Assembly: GCF_007858535.1 (NCBI RefSeq)
Contig: NZ_CP040174.1
Coordinates: 2,232,001 to 2,296,000 of the forward strand
Length of the DNA: 64,000 nt
Reading direction: 5' to 3'
Origin: Arthrobacter sp. UKPF54-2
Lineage (GTDB): Bacteria; Actinomycetota; Actinomycetes; Actinomycetales; Micrococcaceae
Shown here: positions 45,546 through 53,796 of the stretch, in pieces
Numbering within the stretch: the first letter of the stretch is position 1
Layout: every line of letters begins with the position of its first letter
The notes under the pieces: model-generated
What the model was told of the DNA's origin: nothing
The model's input: only the letters and a program-made list of their open reading frames with translations
Database searches by the model: none
Translations under genes and position numbers: made by a program

Positions 45546-46079
45546 ATGGCGAAGACTGCGCAGCACCCCGTTCTGGTCATCATGGGCGTCTCCGGCTCGG
45601 GCAAATCCACCGTGGCCGGCCTGCTGGCCGGCCGGCTCGGCTGGGAACTCGCCGAAGGCGACGACCTGCACCCCGCCTCCAACGTGGCCAAAATGCACGC
45701 CGGCCAGCCGCTGACGGACGAAGACCGCTGGCCGTGGCTGGACAGCATCGCCGCCTGGATCCGGGCGCACACGGCGTCCGGGACCCCCGGCGTCGTGACC
45801 TGCTCAGCCCTGAAGAAGCGGTACCGGGACGTGCTGCGCGGAGAGGGTGTTGTCTTCGTGTTCCTCGAAGGCAGCAAGGACCGGATCTCGGACCGGCTCG
45901 CCTCCCGGCACGGCCACTTTATGCCGCCGGCCCTGCTGGAGTCCCAGTTCGAGGCCCTTGAGGCCCCCACCGGGGACGAAAACTCCATCACCCTCTCCGT
46001 CGGTGCAACCCCGGCCGAAGAGGCGCAGGAAATCATTGACCGGCTCCACCTCGAGGCCGCCGGCGCCGGCACGCACTGA
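45546..46079 (+). CDS. gntK: Gluconokinase
   Basis: Phosphorylates D-gluconate to 6-phosphogluconate for the pentose phosphate or Entner-Doudoroff routes. 177 residues, the usual length. P-loop MGVSGSGKSTVAG, then the substrate block EGDDLHPASNVAKMHAGQPL and TDEDRWPWLDSIAAW, and TCSALKKRYRD. A GntP-family permease follows after 40 bp, so uptake and phosphorylation are encoded together. No GntR-type regulator is adjacent. Confidence 0.95.
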   Translation: MAKTAQHPVLVIMGVSGSGKSTVAGLLAGRLGWELAEGDDLHPASNVAKMHAGQPLTDEDRWPWLDSIAAWIRAHTASGTPGVVTCSALKKRYRDVLRGEGVVFVFLEGSKDRISDRLASRHGHFMPPALLESQFEALEAPTGDENSITLSVGATPAEEAQEIIDRLHLEAAGAGTH

Positions 46080-46119
46080 CCGCTCGCCGGCCCCCCTTCA
46101 TTCCCAGCTAGGAACACCT

Positions 46120-47532
46120 TTGAATCCTCTTGCAGCACTGCAGCTTCCGGCTGCCGTCGAGGCCTGGACCGGCCACGACACCCGACTCCTGGTAGTCGCC
46201 GCCGTCGGCATCGCACTGATCGTGGTGCTGATCGCCAAGTTTAAGCTCCACCCCTTCCTCGCCCTGGTGCTCGGCTCGGCCTTCGTCGGCCTGGCCTCGG
46301 GGGTGGAGCTGGCGAAGATCATCACCAACTTCGAGGACGGGGTCGGCGGCGTCCTGAAGGAGGTCGGCCTGCTGATCGCCCTCGGCGCCATGCTGGGCAA
46401 GCTCCTGGCGGACTCCGGCGGCGCCAACCGGGTGGTGGACACCCTCCTGGCCAAGGCCAGCGGCAACCGCATGGTCTGGTCCATCACCCTCGTCGCCGTG
46501 ATCATCGGCCTGCCGATGTTCTTCGAAATCGGCCTGGTGCTGCTGCTGCCGGTGATCGTCCTGGTCACCCAGCGCTCCAGGATGCCGCTGATGCGCATCG
46601 CCATCCCCGCCCTGGCCGGGCTGTCGGTGCTGCACGGCCTGGTGCCGCCGCACCCGGGGCCGCTGATCGCGATTAGCGCCGTCAAGGCCGAACTCGGCAC
46701 CACGCTCGCGCTCGGGCTCTTGGTCGCCATCCCCACGGTCATCATCTGCGGACCGTTGTTTTCCCGGCTCGCCGCCCGCTGGGTTCCCGTGGGGGCGCCC
46801 GCCGTCGCGGGCGGCATCGACACCGAGCACGGGGCGGACCTGGAGGGCGTCAAACGCCAGCCGAGCTTCCTGGTGACACTCCTGACCATCATCTTCCCGG
46901 TGGTGCTGATGCTGCTCAAAGCCGTCGTGGACATCATCTGGCCGGACGCCAAGACGGCGCCGTGGATCCGGGTCTTCTTCGACTTCGTGGGCCAGCCGCT
47001 GGTGGCCATGACCCTGGCCGTGCTCCTGGCGATCGGCACCTTCGGCTACGCCGTGGGCTTCACCGGCAACAAGATCACCACCAAGATCGGCGCGAGCCTC
47101 GGCCCGATTGCCGCGATCCTGCTGATCGTCGGTGCGGGCGGCGGCTTCAAGCAGACCCTGATCGGCGCCGGCGTCGGCGACGCGGTCAAGAAGTGGGCCG
47201 AGGGCGCCAACATGTCCGTGCTGGTGCTCGGTTTCCTCGTGGCGGTCGCGCTGCGCCTGGCCACTGGTTCCGCCACCGTGGCCACGGTGACGGCGGCCGG
47301 CATCGTCGCCCCGCTGGCCAGCTCGCTCTCGCCGACCCACGCCGCCCTGCTGGCCCTCGCGATCGGCGCCGGCTCGCTGTTCCTCTCGCACGTCAACGAC
47401 GCCGGCTTCTGGCTGGTGAAGGAACTGTTCGGCCTCAGCGTCGGCCAGACCTTCAAGACCTGGTCCGTGATGGAAACGCTGATCTCGGTGGTGGGCTTCG
47501 GCTTCGTGATGCTGCTCTCGCTGGTCATTTAG
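46120..47532 (+). CDS. gntT: GntP family gluconate permease
   Basis: Gluconate:H+ symporter-type membrane protein, 470 residues, 12 or more hydrophobic segments. Family blocks include KFKLHPFLALVLGSAFVGL, GLPMFFEIGLVLLLPVI, GLVPPHPGPLIAI and LSHVNDAGFWLVKELFGL. TTG 46120 is chosen because AGGAAC lies six bases upstream and the protein matches from there; the frame extends further upstream antiparallel to gntK sequence. Followed by a bidirectional terminator. Confidence 0.93.
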   Translation: MNPLAALQLPAAVEAWTGHDTRLLVVAAVGIALIVVLIAKFKLHPFLALVLGSAFVGLASGVELAKIITNFEDGVGGVLKEVGLLIALGAMLGKLLADSGGANRVVDTLLAKASGNRMVWSITLVAVIIGLPMFFEIGLVLLLPVIVLVTQRSRMPLMRIAIPALAGLSVLHGLVPPHPGPLIAISAVKAELGTTLALGLLVAIPTVIICGPLFSRLAARWVPVGAPAVAGGIDTEHGADLEGVKRQPSFLVTLLTIIFPVVLMLLKAVVDIIWPDAKTAPWIRVFFDFVGQPLVAMTLAVLLAIGTFGYAVGFTGNKITTKIGASLGPIAAILLIVGAGGGFKQTLIGAGVGDAVKKWAEGANMSVLVLGFLVAVALRLATGSATVATVTAAGIVAPLASSLSPTHAALLALAIGAGSLFLSHVNDAGFWLVKELFGLSVGQTFKTWSVMETLISVVGFGFVMLLSLVI

Positions 47533-47561
47533 CGCCGCAGGACAACACCAACCGGAACAAC

Positions 47562-47602
47562 AAAGCCGCGCAGTCCCCGGTGACCGGGTGCTGCGCGGCT
47601 TT
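47562..47602. terminator. Bidirectional terminator between gntT and rskA
   Basis: 12-bp outer stem (AAAGCCGCGCAG at 47562-47573 with 47591-47602) enclosing an inner CCCGG/CCGGG hairpin. The ends are AAA and TTT, so it can serve both convergent genes. Confidence 0.8.
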
Positions 47603-47616
47603 GGTGTATTCGGGGA

Positions 47617-48495
47617 CTAGGCGCCCAGCGGGGCCGAGGCCACGGTCGGCAAGGTGGGTGACTTCGAGCCGCCCGCAGGCTCCACCGTGATGCCCAGGGC
47701 GGCGGCGGAACCGATGCCCGTGACGACGGCAGGCTTGGACAGTGCTTCCGCGTCCATCAGGCCCTTGGAGACCGGGGCCGAGCCGTCCTTGGGAATCAGC
47801 CACATCTGGTAGACCTTGCCCGACGGCGGGGCCGGAACGCCGTTCATCTTGACCACGGCGGCATCCTTCGAGGAGGACAGGGTCAGCGAGGCCGTACCGC
47901 CGCCGATCACCTCGACCGTGGCTTGGCGCACGTCGCCGGCCTGGAGCACCTGGTTGAGCGGGTCGTTCTGGTTCGCGACATACGCGCCCACCCCGACGCC
48001 GCCCACGGCGATCGCTGCGGCCGCGGCGACGCCGACCAGCCAGGCGCGGGTGCCCTGCGGCCGCCGACGCTCCTCGCGGCGCTGGCGGGCGGCTCCGAGC
48101 TCGTCCGTGACCGGACGCTCGGGATTCTCCCGGACCGGCCGGGCGATGACCGGGGCAGCGCCGGCGGACTGCGCGCCGGAGGCCGGTGCGGCATTTTGTG
48201 CCGGAAGGGCGGCGACGATGCGGTCGAAGAGTCCGGCCGGTGGTTCCTCCTCGGCGCTGAAGCTCCGGGCCAGGGTCTCGCGGGCCTGCCGGAGGCGCTG
48301 TTCGAATTCGGCGCGCTCGGCCGGCGGTGCGTCGGCGAGGTAGCGGTCGACGGCGTCGCGTTCGGCGTCGTCGAGGGCGTGCAGCGCGTAGACCTCGGCG
48401 AGGTCAACAGCGTGGCCGGAGCTGAGGTCGCCGGCGATATCGGGGGAGAAGCTGCCGGGCGTGCGGGCGCTGTCCTGTGGATTCATGTCGTTCAT
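47617..48495 (-). CDS. rskA: Anti-sigma-K factor RskA-like
   Basis: 292 residues (a start at 48486 would give 289). The N-terminal cytoplasmic anti-sigma domain includes LAEVYALHALDDAERDAVDRYL; a single membrane segment (WLVGVAAAAAIAVGGVGVGA, ~150-170) leads to an extracellular RskA domain (KMNGVPAPPSGKVYQMWLIP and VEPAGGSKSPTLP). RskA binds SigK and releases it on regulated proteolysis. The start lies one base after the sigK stop, so the pair is translationally linked. Confidence 0.92.
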   Translation of the reverse strand: MNDMNPQDSARTPGSFSPDIAGDLSSGHAVDLAEVYALHALDDAERDAVDRYLADAPPAERAEFEQRLRQARETLARSFSAEEEPPAGLFDRIVAALPAQNAAPASGAQSAGAAPVIARPVRENPERPVTDELGAARQRREERRRPQGTRAWLVGVAAAAAIAVGGVGVGAYVANQNDPLNQVLQAGDVRQATVEVIGGGTASLTLSSSKDAAVVKMNGVPAPPSGKVYQMWLIPKDGSAPVSKGLMDAEALSKPAVVTGIGSAAALGITVEPAGGSKSPTLPTVASAPLGA

Positions 48496-48496
48496 C

Positions 48497-49102
48497 TCAA
48501 CTCACCCCCAAACAGGTCTTCAGGCGGATTAGTCCATCGCGGATGCGGGACTTGATGGTGGGAACGGCCGCGTTGAGTTTCTCGGCGACTTCCCGGTAGG
48601 TCAGCCCGCCGTAGTAGGCGAGCCGGACGGATTCCTGCTGTGTGTCGGTCAGCGTGTCCAGGCAGCGGACCACGGCCTCGGCTTCAAGCCGGCTGCCGAC
48701 CTCGTCGGAGACGGAGTCGTGGTCGATCTCCTGGCTGCTGGCGCCGTAGCGTGATTCCCGGTCGGTGGAGGACTGGGAGGAACGGACCTTGTCCACGGCC
48801 CGGCGGTGCGAAATCGTCATCAGCCAAGCGAGCGGGCTGCCGGCGTCGGCGTTGAACTTCGCCGCGTTCTGCCAGACCTGCAGGAAAACCTCCTGGGTGG
48901 TGTCCTCGCTCAGCTCCGGGTCGATCAGGACCCGCCGCGCCATGCCGAAAACGCGGCGCGAGGTGAGCTGGTAGAACTCGGCGAAAGCAGCCTGGTCCCC
49001 GCCGGCGATCTGCCCCAGCAGTCCTGCCAGCCGGCGGTTCAGGTCGGCTGGGGCGCTGGGGGGAGCGGCGGCCTCGGGGTTCGGGGCATTCGGAGTGTCC
49101 AT
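48497..49102 (-). CDS. sigK: ECF RNA polymerase sigma factor SigK-like
   Basis: 201 residues from ATG 49102; the frame is open up to 49270 but the extra 56 residues lack sigma-factor homology. Region 2 is AFAEFYQLTSRRVFGMARRVL with DTTQEVFLQVWQNAAKF and PLAWLMTISHRRAVDKVRS; region 4 reads QQESVRLAYYGGLTYREVAEKL then AAVPTIKSRIRDGLIRL. Pairing with rskA supports the SigK assignment. The 232 bp upstream (49103-49334) show no gene and presumably carry its promoter. Confidence 0.93.
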   Translation of the reverse strand: MDTPNAPNPEAAAPPSAPADLNRRLAGLLGQIAGGDQAAFAEFYQLTSRRVFGMARRVLIDPELSEDTTQEVFLQVWQNAAKFNADAGSPLAWLMTISHRRAVDKVRSSQSSTDRESRYGASSQEIDHDSVSDEVGSRLEAEAVVRCLDTLTDTQQESVRLAYYGGLTYREVAEKLNAAVPTIKSRIRDGLIRLKTCLGVS

Positions 49103-49334
49103 CGCCTTCAAGCATAAGGCGCCGGCCGCGGATCGCGGGCCAGGACGGGCGTCGACCGCACCGTGGTTGCCCGCAGCCTGGGGGGCCGGGCGTCTATCCA
49201 CCTGCATTGTGCTCACCTGCCGCTCCTCGCTCCCTTCGACGTTTACCGCGGACGGTCTCTCAAAAAGCATTCGGAGCGGCGGGCGGCCCGGATGGGGCTG
49301 TCTTCAGGGAGGCGGGACGGGTGGCGGGGCGCTG

Positions 49335-49802
49335 CTAGAGCTTCGCTCCGGCGAAGCCGTGCTGGCGCCAGGCCTCGTAGACGGCGATCGAGGCCGCGTT
49401 GGCCAGGTTCAGCGAGCGCAGGGCCGGCAGCATCGGCAGCCGCACGCGGGACGTCACATGCGGGTCGTTTTTCAGTTCCTCGGACAGCCCCACGGATTCG
49501 GGGCCGAACATCAGGACGTCGCCGGGGAGGTAGCCGATGTCCGTGTAGGAAGTTTCGCCGTCGGACGTGAACGCAAACACCCGCGCCGGCGCGAGTGCCT
49601 CCCACGCGGCGTCGATGTCCCGGTGCACGGTGACGACGGCGAGGTCATGGTAGTCCAGGCCGGCGCGGCGGAGTTTGGCATCGGAAAAATCAAAGCCCAG
49701 CGGCTCAACGAGGTGAAGCTCGGCCCCTGTGATGGCGGCGAGCCGGATGGCGTTGCCGGTATTGCCGGGAATTTCGGGGCTGTGGAAGAGGATGCGGAAC
49801 AC
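49335..49802 (-). CDS. trmL: tRNA (cytidine(34)-2'-O)-methyltransferase, SPOUT family
   Basis: 155 residues, standard TrmL/YibK length. The knot-forming motifs are present: FHSPEIPGNTGNAIRLAA at the N-terminus, DVLMFGPESVGLSEEL, and RLPMLPALRSLNLANAASIAVYEAW (split as RLPMLPALRSLNLAN and ASIAVYEAWRQ). It methylates the wobble ribose of certain leucine tRNAs using S-adenosylmethionine. Separated from the J-domain gene upstream by 38 bp on the same strand. Confidence 0.92.
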   Translation of the reverse strand: MFRILFHSPEIPGNTGNAIRLAAITGAELHLVEPLGFDFSDAKLRRAGLDYHDLAVVTVHRDIDAAWEALAPARVFAFTSDGETSYTDIGYLPGDVLMFGPESVGLSEELKNDPHVTSRVRLPMLPALRSLNLANAASIAVYEAWRQHGFAGAKL

Positions 49803-49840
49803 GCTTCCATCCTAGCGACCGGCCCGGGGCATCCGGGACG

Positions 49841-50812
49841 CTAGTGCATTCCGCGCAGCAGCCGGGCGAGCACCGGAACGTTGACCGTGTTCGGGGCCGG
49901 CCCGGAGCTGAGGAACTGCTTGAGGCCGCGGGCCAGGCCGGCGGCGTTGACCACCTGCACGGTTTCGTGGCTGTCGCCCCGGCCCCGGGAGCGTCCGTGC
50001 CGGTCGATCACGGGTTCGTGCAGGTTGCCGTCGGTGCTGTGCACCACCGTCCAACCGGTGACGTTCAGTTCCGGGAAGATGTCCTGCATCCGGCGCACCA
50101 CGTGGGCCAGCTGCGGCGGGGCGATGGAGCGGCCGCCGTGGTTCAGGGTGCTGCCGTTCCAGGCATAGGCGCCCGGCGGCAGGAGCATGGAACCGATGAT
50201 GGCCAGCCGGTAGCCGGAGAGCAGCGCATGGTCGATGTGGCTGTTGTCCGCGGGGGACTGCAGGCCGTTGACCAGGCGGGCAGCTGGAATCGCGGGCAGG
50301 ATCTGCCGGGTGATCAGCTGCACCGTGCGCATCTCGCGCTGGATGCGGGCCTCCGCGCCGAAGAGCCCGCGCTTGCGGGGCATACCGTGGACCTGCTGGC
50401 GGGCCACCGGCTCCGGGATCAGCGGCACCTCGCCGCCCGCGGCCACCTCCTCGAAGGAGGGCACGTACACCGGGGCGTCCGCGGCCGTGTTCCGCGGTGT
50501 GTTGGGCCTGCGGACATGCGCGGAAGCCCGGCTGCCGGCGGCGGGCGCGTCGAAGTGCGCCCCTTCCTCGGCCGGGGCCGTCCGGCTCGAGAATGCGGTG
50601 CCGCTGCCGTACGAGCGGTCGTAGTCGGCGCGGCGCTTGGCATCGATGAGCGTCTCGTAGGCGAGGGTGACCCGGCGGAACGTGGCGGCATCGCCACCGT
50701 GGTCGGGGTGCGCCGTGCGGGCAGCCTTCCGGTAGGCCACCTTGATGTCCTTGTCCGTTGCCGTGACAGGAATCCGGAGGACCTGGTAGTGCGAGCTGCT
50801 GCCCTGCGTCAA
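49841..50812 (-). CDS. J-domain protein with C-terminal NERD-like region
   Basis: 323 residues. The J domain spans residues 8-68 with the HPD motif at 35-37 (AARTAHPDHGGD) and a LIDAKRRADYDRSYG end. A ~70-residue linker follows. Residues ~150-235 (GLFGAEARIQREM, NSHIDHALLSGYRLAIIG, YAWNGSTLNHGGR) resemble the nuclease-related NERD domain, although the IDSK-type catalytic motif reads IGSM. No Gly/Phe or zinc-finger region of classical DnaJ is present. The function is unknown; a J-domain cofactor recruiting Hsp70 to nucleic acid is conceivable but speculative. Confidence 0.78.
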   Translation of the reverse strand: MTQGSSSHYQVLRIPVTATDKDIKVAYRKAARTAHPDHGGDAATFRRVTLAYETLIDAKRRADYDRSYGSGTAFSSRTAPAEEGAHFDAPAAGSRASAHVRRPNTPRNTAADAPVYVPSFEEVAAGGEVPLIPEPVARQQVHGMPRKRGLFGAEARIQREMRTVQLITRQILPAIPAARLVNGLQSPADNSHIDHALLSGYRLAIIGSMLLPPGAYAWNGSTLNHGGRSIAPPQLAHVVRRMQDIFPELNVTGWTVVHSTDGNLHEPVIDRHGRSRGRGDSHETVQVVNAAGLARGLKQFLSSGPAPNTVNVPVLARLLRGMH

Positions 50813-50937
50813 GCAAAAATCCTTTGCGTCGGTGGAGCGGGTCCGGCCGGGACCTCCGGCGTGGCCAGTTTAACCGGCTGGGGGAATAACGAGCGCGCGG
50901 CCGCGGATGGTTCCCGGCGGCTGGCATAATTCAGCCC

Positions 50938-51840
50938 ATGAAGATCGCCCTCGCCGTCAACCCGCGCGCCTCCTTCGGCCGCGGACGGCATGCCGGCCAG
51001 GAAGCGGCGGACTGCTTCCGCGCGGCCGGGGTGCAGGTGCAGTTGCTGTGCGAGGACAGCTACGAGCTGCTGTCCCGGGCGGTGGACAAGGCGCTGGCCG
51101 ACGGGGTGGATGCGCTGGTGGTGGCCGGCGGTGACGGGATGGTGCACCTCGGCGTCAACGCGCTCGCCGGGTCGGGCGCGGCCTACGGCTCGACGCCGCT
51201 GGGCATCATTCCGAGCGGCACGGGCAATGACATGGCCCGTGCGCTCGGACTGCCGCGGCACAATATTCCCGCCGCCGCCGCCCGCGTCCTCGCGGCCCTG
51301 CCCGCGGGCGGGCGGGTAATCGACGCCGGCCGGGTGCGCTCCGGGGACCGGACGTCCTGGTTTGCCGGCGTCCTCTCGGCCGGCTTCGACGCGGCGGTCA
51401 ACGAACGCGCCAATGCCTGGCGCTGGCCCCGGGGCCGGTCCCGGTACAACCTGGCCATGCTGCGCGAACTGGCCACCTTCGGCGCCATCGAGTACACCGT
51501 GACGGCCGACGGCGAGCGCTGGCAGCAGGGGGCCATGCTGATCTCGGTGGCCAACGGGCAGTCAATCGGCGGCGGCATGAACGTGGTGCCTGACGCCGTG
51601 CTCGACGACGGGTACCTTGACCTGTTCATCGTCCGGCCGCTGTCCCGCGCGGGTTTCCTCGCGGTCTTCCCCAAGGTGTTTTCGGGCCGGCACGTAGGCC
51701 ACCCGGCGGTCGAAATCCGCCGCGTCCGGGAGGTCGAACTGGAAGCCGCCGGCGTCGTCGCCTACGCGGACGGCGAACGGATCGGGCCGCTGCCGCTGGC
51801 CATCGACGTCGTGCCCCGCGCCCTTCGGGTGCTGGCCTAG
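50938..51840 (+). CDS. Diacylglycerol kinase-family lipid kinase
   Basis: 300 residues of the DAGK/YegS catalytic family. N-terminal KIALAVNPRASFGRG, the nucleotide-binding VVAGGDGMVHLGVNAL, and GIIPSGTGNDMARALGLP are diagnostic. In actinobacteria these enzymes recycle diacylglycerol or make phosphatidic acid or phosphatidylinositol-mannoside precursors; the acceptor cannot be fixed here. The stop overlaps the GTG of the lipoprotein gene (TAGTG). Confidence 0.9.
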   Translation: MKIALAVNPRASFGRGRHAGQEAADCFRAAGVQVQLLCEDSYELLSRAVDKALADGVDALVVAGGDGMVHLGVNALAGSGAAYGSTPLGIIPSGTGNDMARALGLPRHNIPAAAARVLAALPAGGRVIDAGRVRSGDRTSWFAGVLSAGFDAAVNERANAWRWPRGRSRYNLAMLRELATFGAIEYTVTADGERWQQGAMLISVANGQSIGGGMNVVPDAVLDDGYLDLFIVRPLSRAGFLAVFPKVFSGRHVGHPAVEIRRVREVELEAAGVVAYADGERIGPLPLAIDVVPRALRVLA

Positions 51841-52547
51841 TGGTGGCCGGGCTTAACGCCGCCGCCCGGCCGGCCCGGCTGCGGCGCGCCCGGCTGCGGC
51901 GCGCCAGCGCGTTGCTGGCGCTGGCATCCCTGCTGGCCGGCTGCAGCGTGGGCGTCCCGGACCCTGCGGCGCCGAAACCGGCCAACAGCGCGGCCGGCCC
52001 CGCCGCCCCGACCGTGACGCCCGGCCACGACGCCGAGGCCGTGGCCGCACGGGATCTGCCGTTCGCGGCCGGGGACAGCCTCGCCGCCGGGGTGCCCGTC
52101 CGGCTTTCCGACGGGCTGCGCGGCGCTCCCGGCTGGACGCCCGGAAGCCAGGACGTGGCCGGCGCCAGCGAGTACCGCAAGGCGGACGGCTGCCAGGCCA
52201 CTGCCAGGGTCCGGGTCAACCAGTGGCCGCTCGTGGTCCCGGGCGATGACAAGGTGTCCACGGAGGCGCTGTTCCGCTACCTCGACCCCAGCATCCTGCC
52301 GTCCTACCTCACGCCCGAGACCCTGCGCTGGGGCGGCGAGCCGGACAAGCCTGGACCGAGGGTGGAGGTGCTGGTGCTCGACGGCGCCGACAAGGCCGGA
52401 ACCCGGGCGAGCGCCAGCTACGCCCGGCTGTTCGCCAACGCCGGCTCCTCCGTGTACATCTCCGTGTCCTGCCCCGACCGGGCAGCGCTCGCCGCGGCCC
52501 GCGCTGACGTTGCCGCCCGGCTGGCCGTGCTGCCGCCGTCGTCCTGA
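51840..52547 (+). CDS. Hypothetical lipoprotein
   Basis: 235 residues from GTG 51840 (or GTG 51843). Arg-rich N-terminus, hydrophobic segment and lipobox LLAGC (ALASLLAGCSVG) mark an exported lipoprotein of ~200 mature residues. No domain is recognised; the mature part has two cysteines (DGCQATARV and VSVSC-like VYISVSCPDR) that could form a disulfide. Coupled to the lipid-kinase gene, so a link to membrane lipid metabolism is possible. Confidence 0.72.
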   Translation: MVAGLNAAARPARLRRARLRRASALLALASLLAGCSVGVPDPAAPKPANSAAGPAAPTVTPGHDAEAVAARDLPFAAGDSLAAGVPVRLSDGLRGAPGWTPGSQDVAGASEYRKADGCQATARVRVNQWPLVVPGDDKVSTEALFRYLDPSILPSYLTPETLRWGGEPDKPGPRVEVLVLDGADKAGTRASASYARLFANAGSSVYISVSCPDRAALAAARADVAARLAVLPPSS

Positions 52548-52596
52548 CGCCCCAAGACCCAGCCCGGAGCCTACCGCCCGGCGGCGGCAGCGGACG

Positions 52597-53010
52597 CTAG
52601 CTTGCCCGGGCCGGCGAGAGCCGGTTCAGGGCGAGCGCGCCGACCAGCAGGCCGAAATCGCGCAGCGCCACGTCGAAGAAGCTGCCCAGGACCAGCAGGT
52701 TGATGATGATGCCAAGCAGCCAGACGGCGACCAGCGCTGAGCCGAAGCGGGGCCGCAGCGCAACCGCGAGGCCGGCCACGACTTCCACGACCCCGACGAT
52801 GTACATCAAGGTCTGCGCCGGCAGGTGGACAACCGACGTGGCCACAGGGGCCAGGTACATCGTCCAGTCGGTGAGCAGGTTGGTGAACTTATCCAGGCCG
52901 AACACGATCGGCGCCACGGTGAAGACCGTGCGCAGGAGCAGGAAGGCCTGCCGCTGGGCGCCGGCCGCGACCGCCGGGGTGGGTGCTGCCAGGGCTGTTG
53001 AAGATTTCAT
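52597..53010 (-). CDS. DoxX-like membrane protein
   Basis: 137 residues with four hydrophobic segments, including LLRTVFTVAPIVFGLDKF and MYIVGVVEVVAGLAVAL, and the charged FDVALRDFGLLVGALALNRL end, typical of the DoxX/DUF4870-like small membrane family. DoxX proteins in mycobacteria have been linked to redox protection with thiosulfotransferases; no such partner is adjacent here. AAGGAG precedes the ATG, and an AT-rich palindrome (53021-53049) lies immediately upstream, divergent from a SufR-like regulator. Confidence 0.82.
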   Translation of the reverse strand: MKSSTALAAPTPAVAAGAQRQAFLLLRTVFTVAPIVFGLDKFTNLLTDWTMYLAPVATSVVHLPAQTLMYIVGVVEVVAGLAVALRPRFGSALVAVWLLGIIINLLVLGSFFDVALRDFGLLVGALALNRLSPARAS

Positions 53011-53020
53011 TGTGCACTCC

Positions 53021-53049
53021 TTCTAAAAATAGATATTTCGATTTTAGAA
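53021..53049. promoter_or_regulatory. Candidate operator: AT-rich palindrome between doxX and the regulator
   Basis: Perfect 8-bp arms TTCTAAAA (53021-53028) and TTTTAGAA (53042-53049) around 13 bases, with an inner AAATA-GA-TATTT repeat (53027-53038). It is very AT-rich for this genome and sits between the divergent starts at 53010 and 53101. This is the expected place for the regulator's binding site. Confidence 0.6.
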
Positions 53050-53100
53050 TGGGAGTGCAGGTTAAGCAATGGATCTTGTCTTTAGAGCTAGGCTGGTGTG

Positions 53101-53796
53101 ATGAACCCGTTTCCGCGGAACCGCAGGCTCGCCGCCGTCGCCTCGCTGGGCGATGAGAACCGACGGCGGCTCTTCCGCTTTGTCGCCGGCGCGCACGGCG
53201 CGGTCAGCCGCGACGATGCGGCCGGGGCGCTGGGGCTGGCGCGCAGCACGGCGTCGTTCCAGCTGGACCGCCTGGTCCATGACGGCCTGCTGGCGGTGGA
53301 ATTCCGCAAGGTCGGCGGCAAGGAGGGCCCGGGCTCGGGCCGCCCGGCCAAGCTCTACCGGGCCGCCGTGCAGGAAATTTCCGCATCGGTCCCCGAGCGC
53401 AGCTACGACCTGGCCGCCGAACTGCTGGTGACGGCCATTGAAGAGTCTGCGGCCAGCGGGGGATCCGCCCGGGCGGCGCTGCTGCGGGCGGCCCGGGCGC
53501 GCGGCGGGCAAGCGGCGGAGTCCTCCGGCGGCGACTTTGCCGCCGTGCTCGCCGGCGAGGGGTACCTTCCCGCGGACGACGGCGCCGGCGGCTTGGTGTT
53601 GCTCAACTGCCCCTTCCACCGGGTGGCCCAGGGCCATTCCGGCGTGGTCTGCGCCATGAACGGCGCGTTCCTGGCCGGCGCCGCCGAGGGCTGCGGCCTG
53701 GCCCCGGACCGGGTGGAAGCGCTCGACATCGAGGAGGTCAGGGCACAGGATGCCGCCGCGGCAACCCAGTGCTGCGCCCGGATAAGGCCGGGCTGA
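53101..53796 (+). CDS. SufR-like winged-helix regulator with C-terminal cysteine cluster
   Basis: 231 residues from ATG 53101 (GTG 53098 is directly in front). Winged helix: GDENRRRLFRFVAGAHGAVSRDDAAGALGLARSTASFQLDRLVHDGLL, shown here by its parts GAVSRDDAAGALGLARSTAS and QLDRLVHDGLLAVEF. The C-terminal domain has Cys170-Pro-Phe-His173, Cys184, Cys198 and Cys224-Cys225. This resembles the [Fe-S]-binding region of SufR (Rv1460-type) regulators. Unlike SufR, no suf operon is adjacent; the divergent gene is doxX. The last 59 bp overlap the 3' end of the EamA gene on the other strand. Confidence 0.8.
   Translation: MNPFPRNRRLAAVASLGDENRRRLFRFVAGAHGAVSRDDAAGALGLARSTASFQLDRLVHDGLLAVEFRKVGGKEGPGSGRPAKLYRAAVQEISASVPERSYDLAAELLVTAIEESAASGGSARAALLRAARARGGQAAESSGGDFAAVLAGEGYLPADDGAGGLVLLNCPFHRVAQGHSGVVCAMNGAFLAGAAEGCGLAPDRVEALDIEEVRAQDAAAATQCCARIRPG

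Noticed and set aside
49103..49270. 56-residue N-terminal extension of SigK
   Set aside because: No sigma-factor homology before ATG 49102, which has a purine-rich site upstream; the extension is probably leader sequence.
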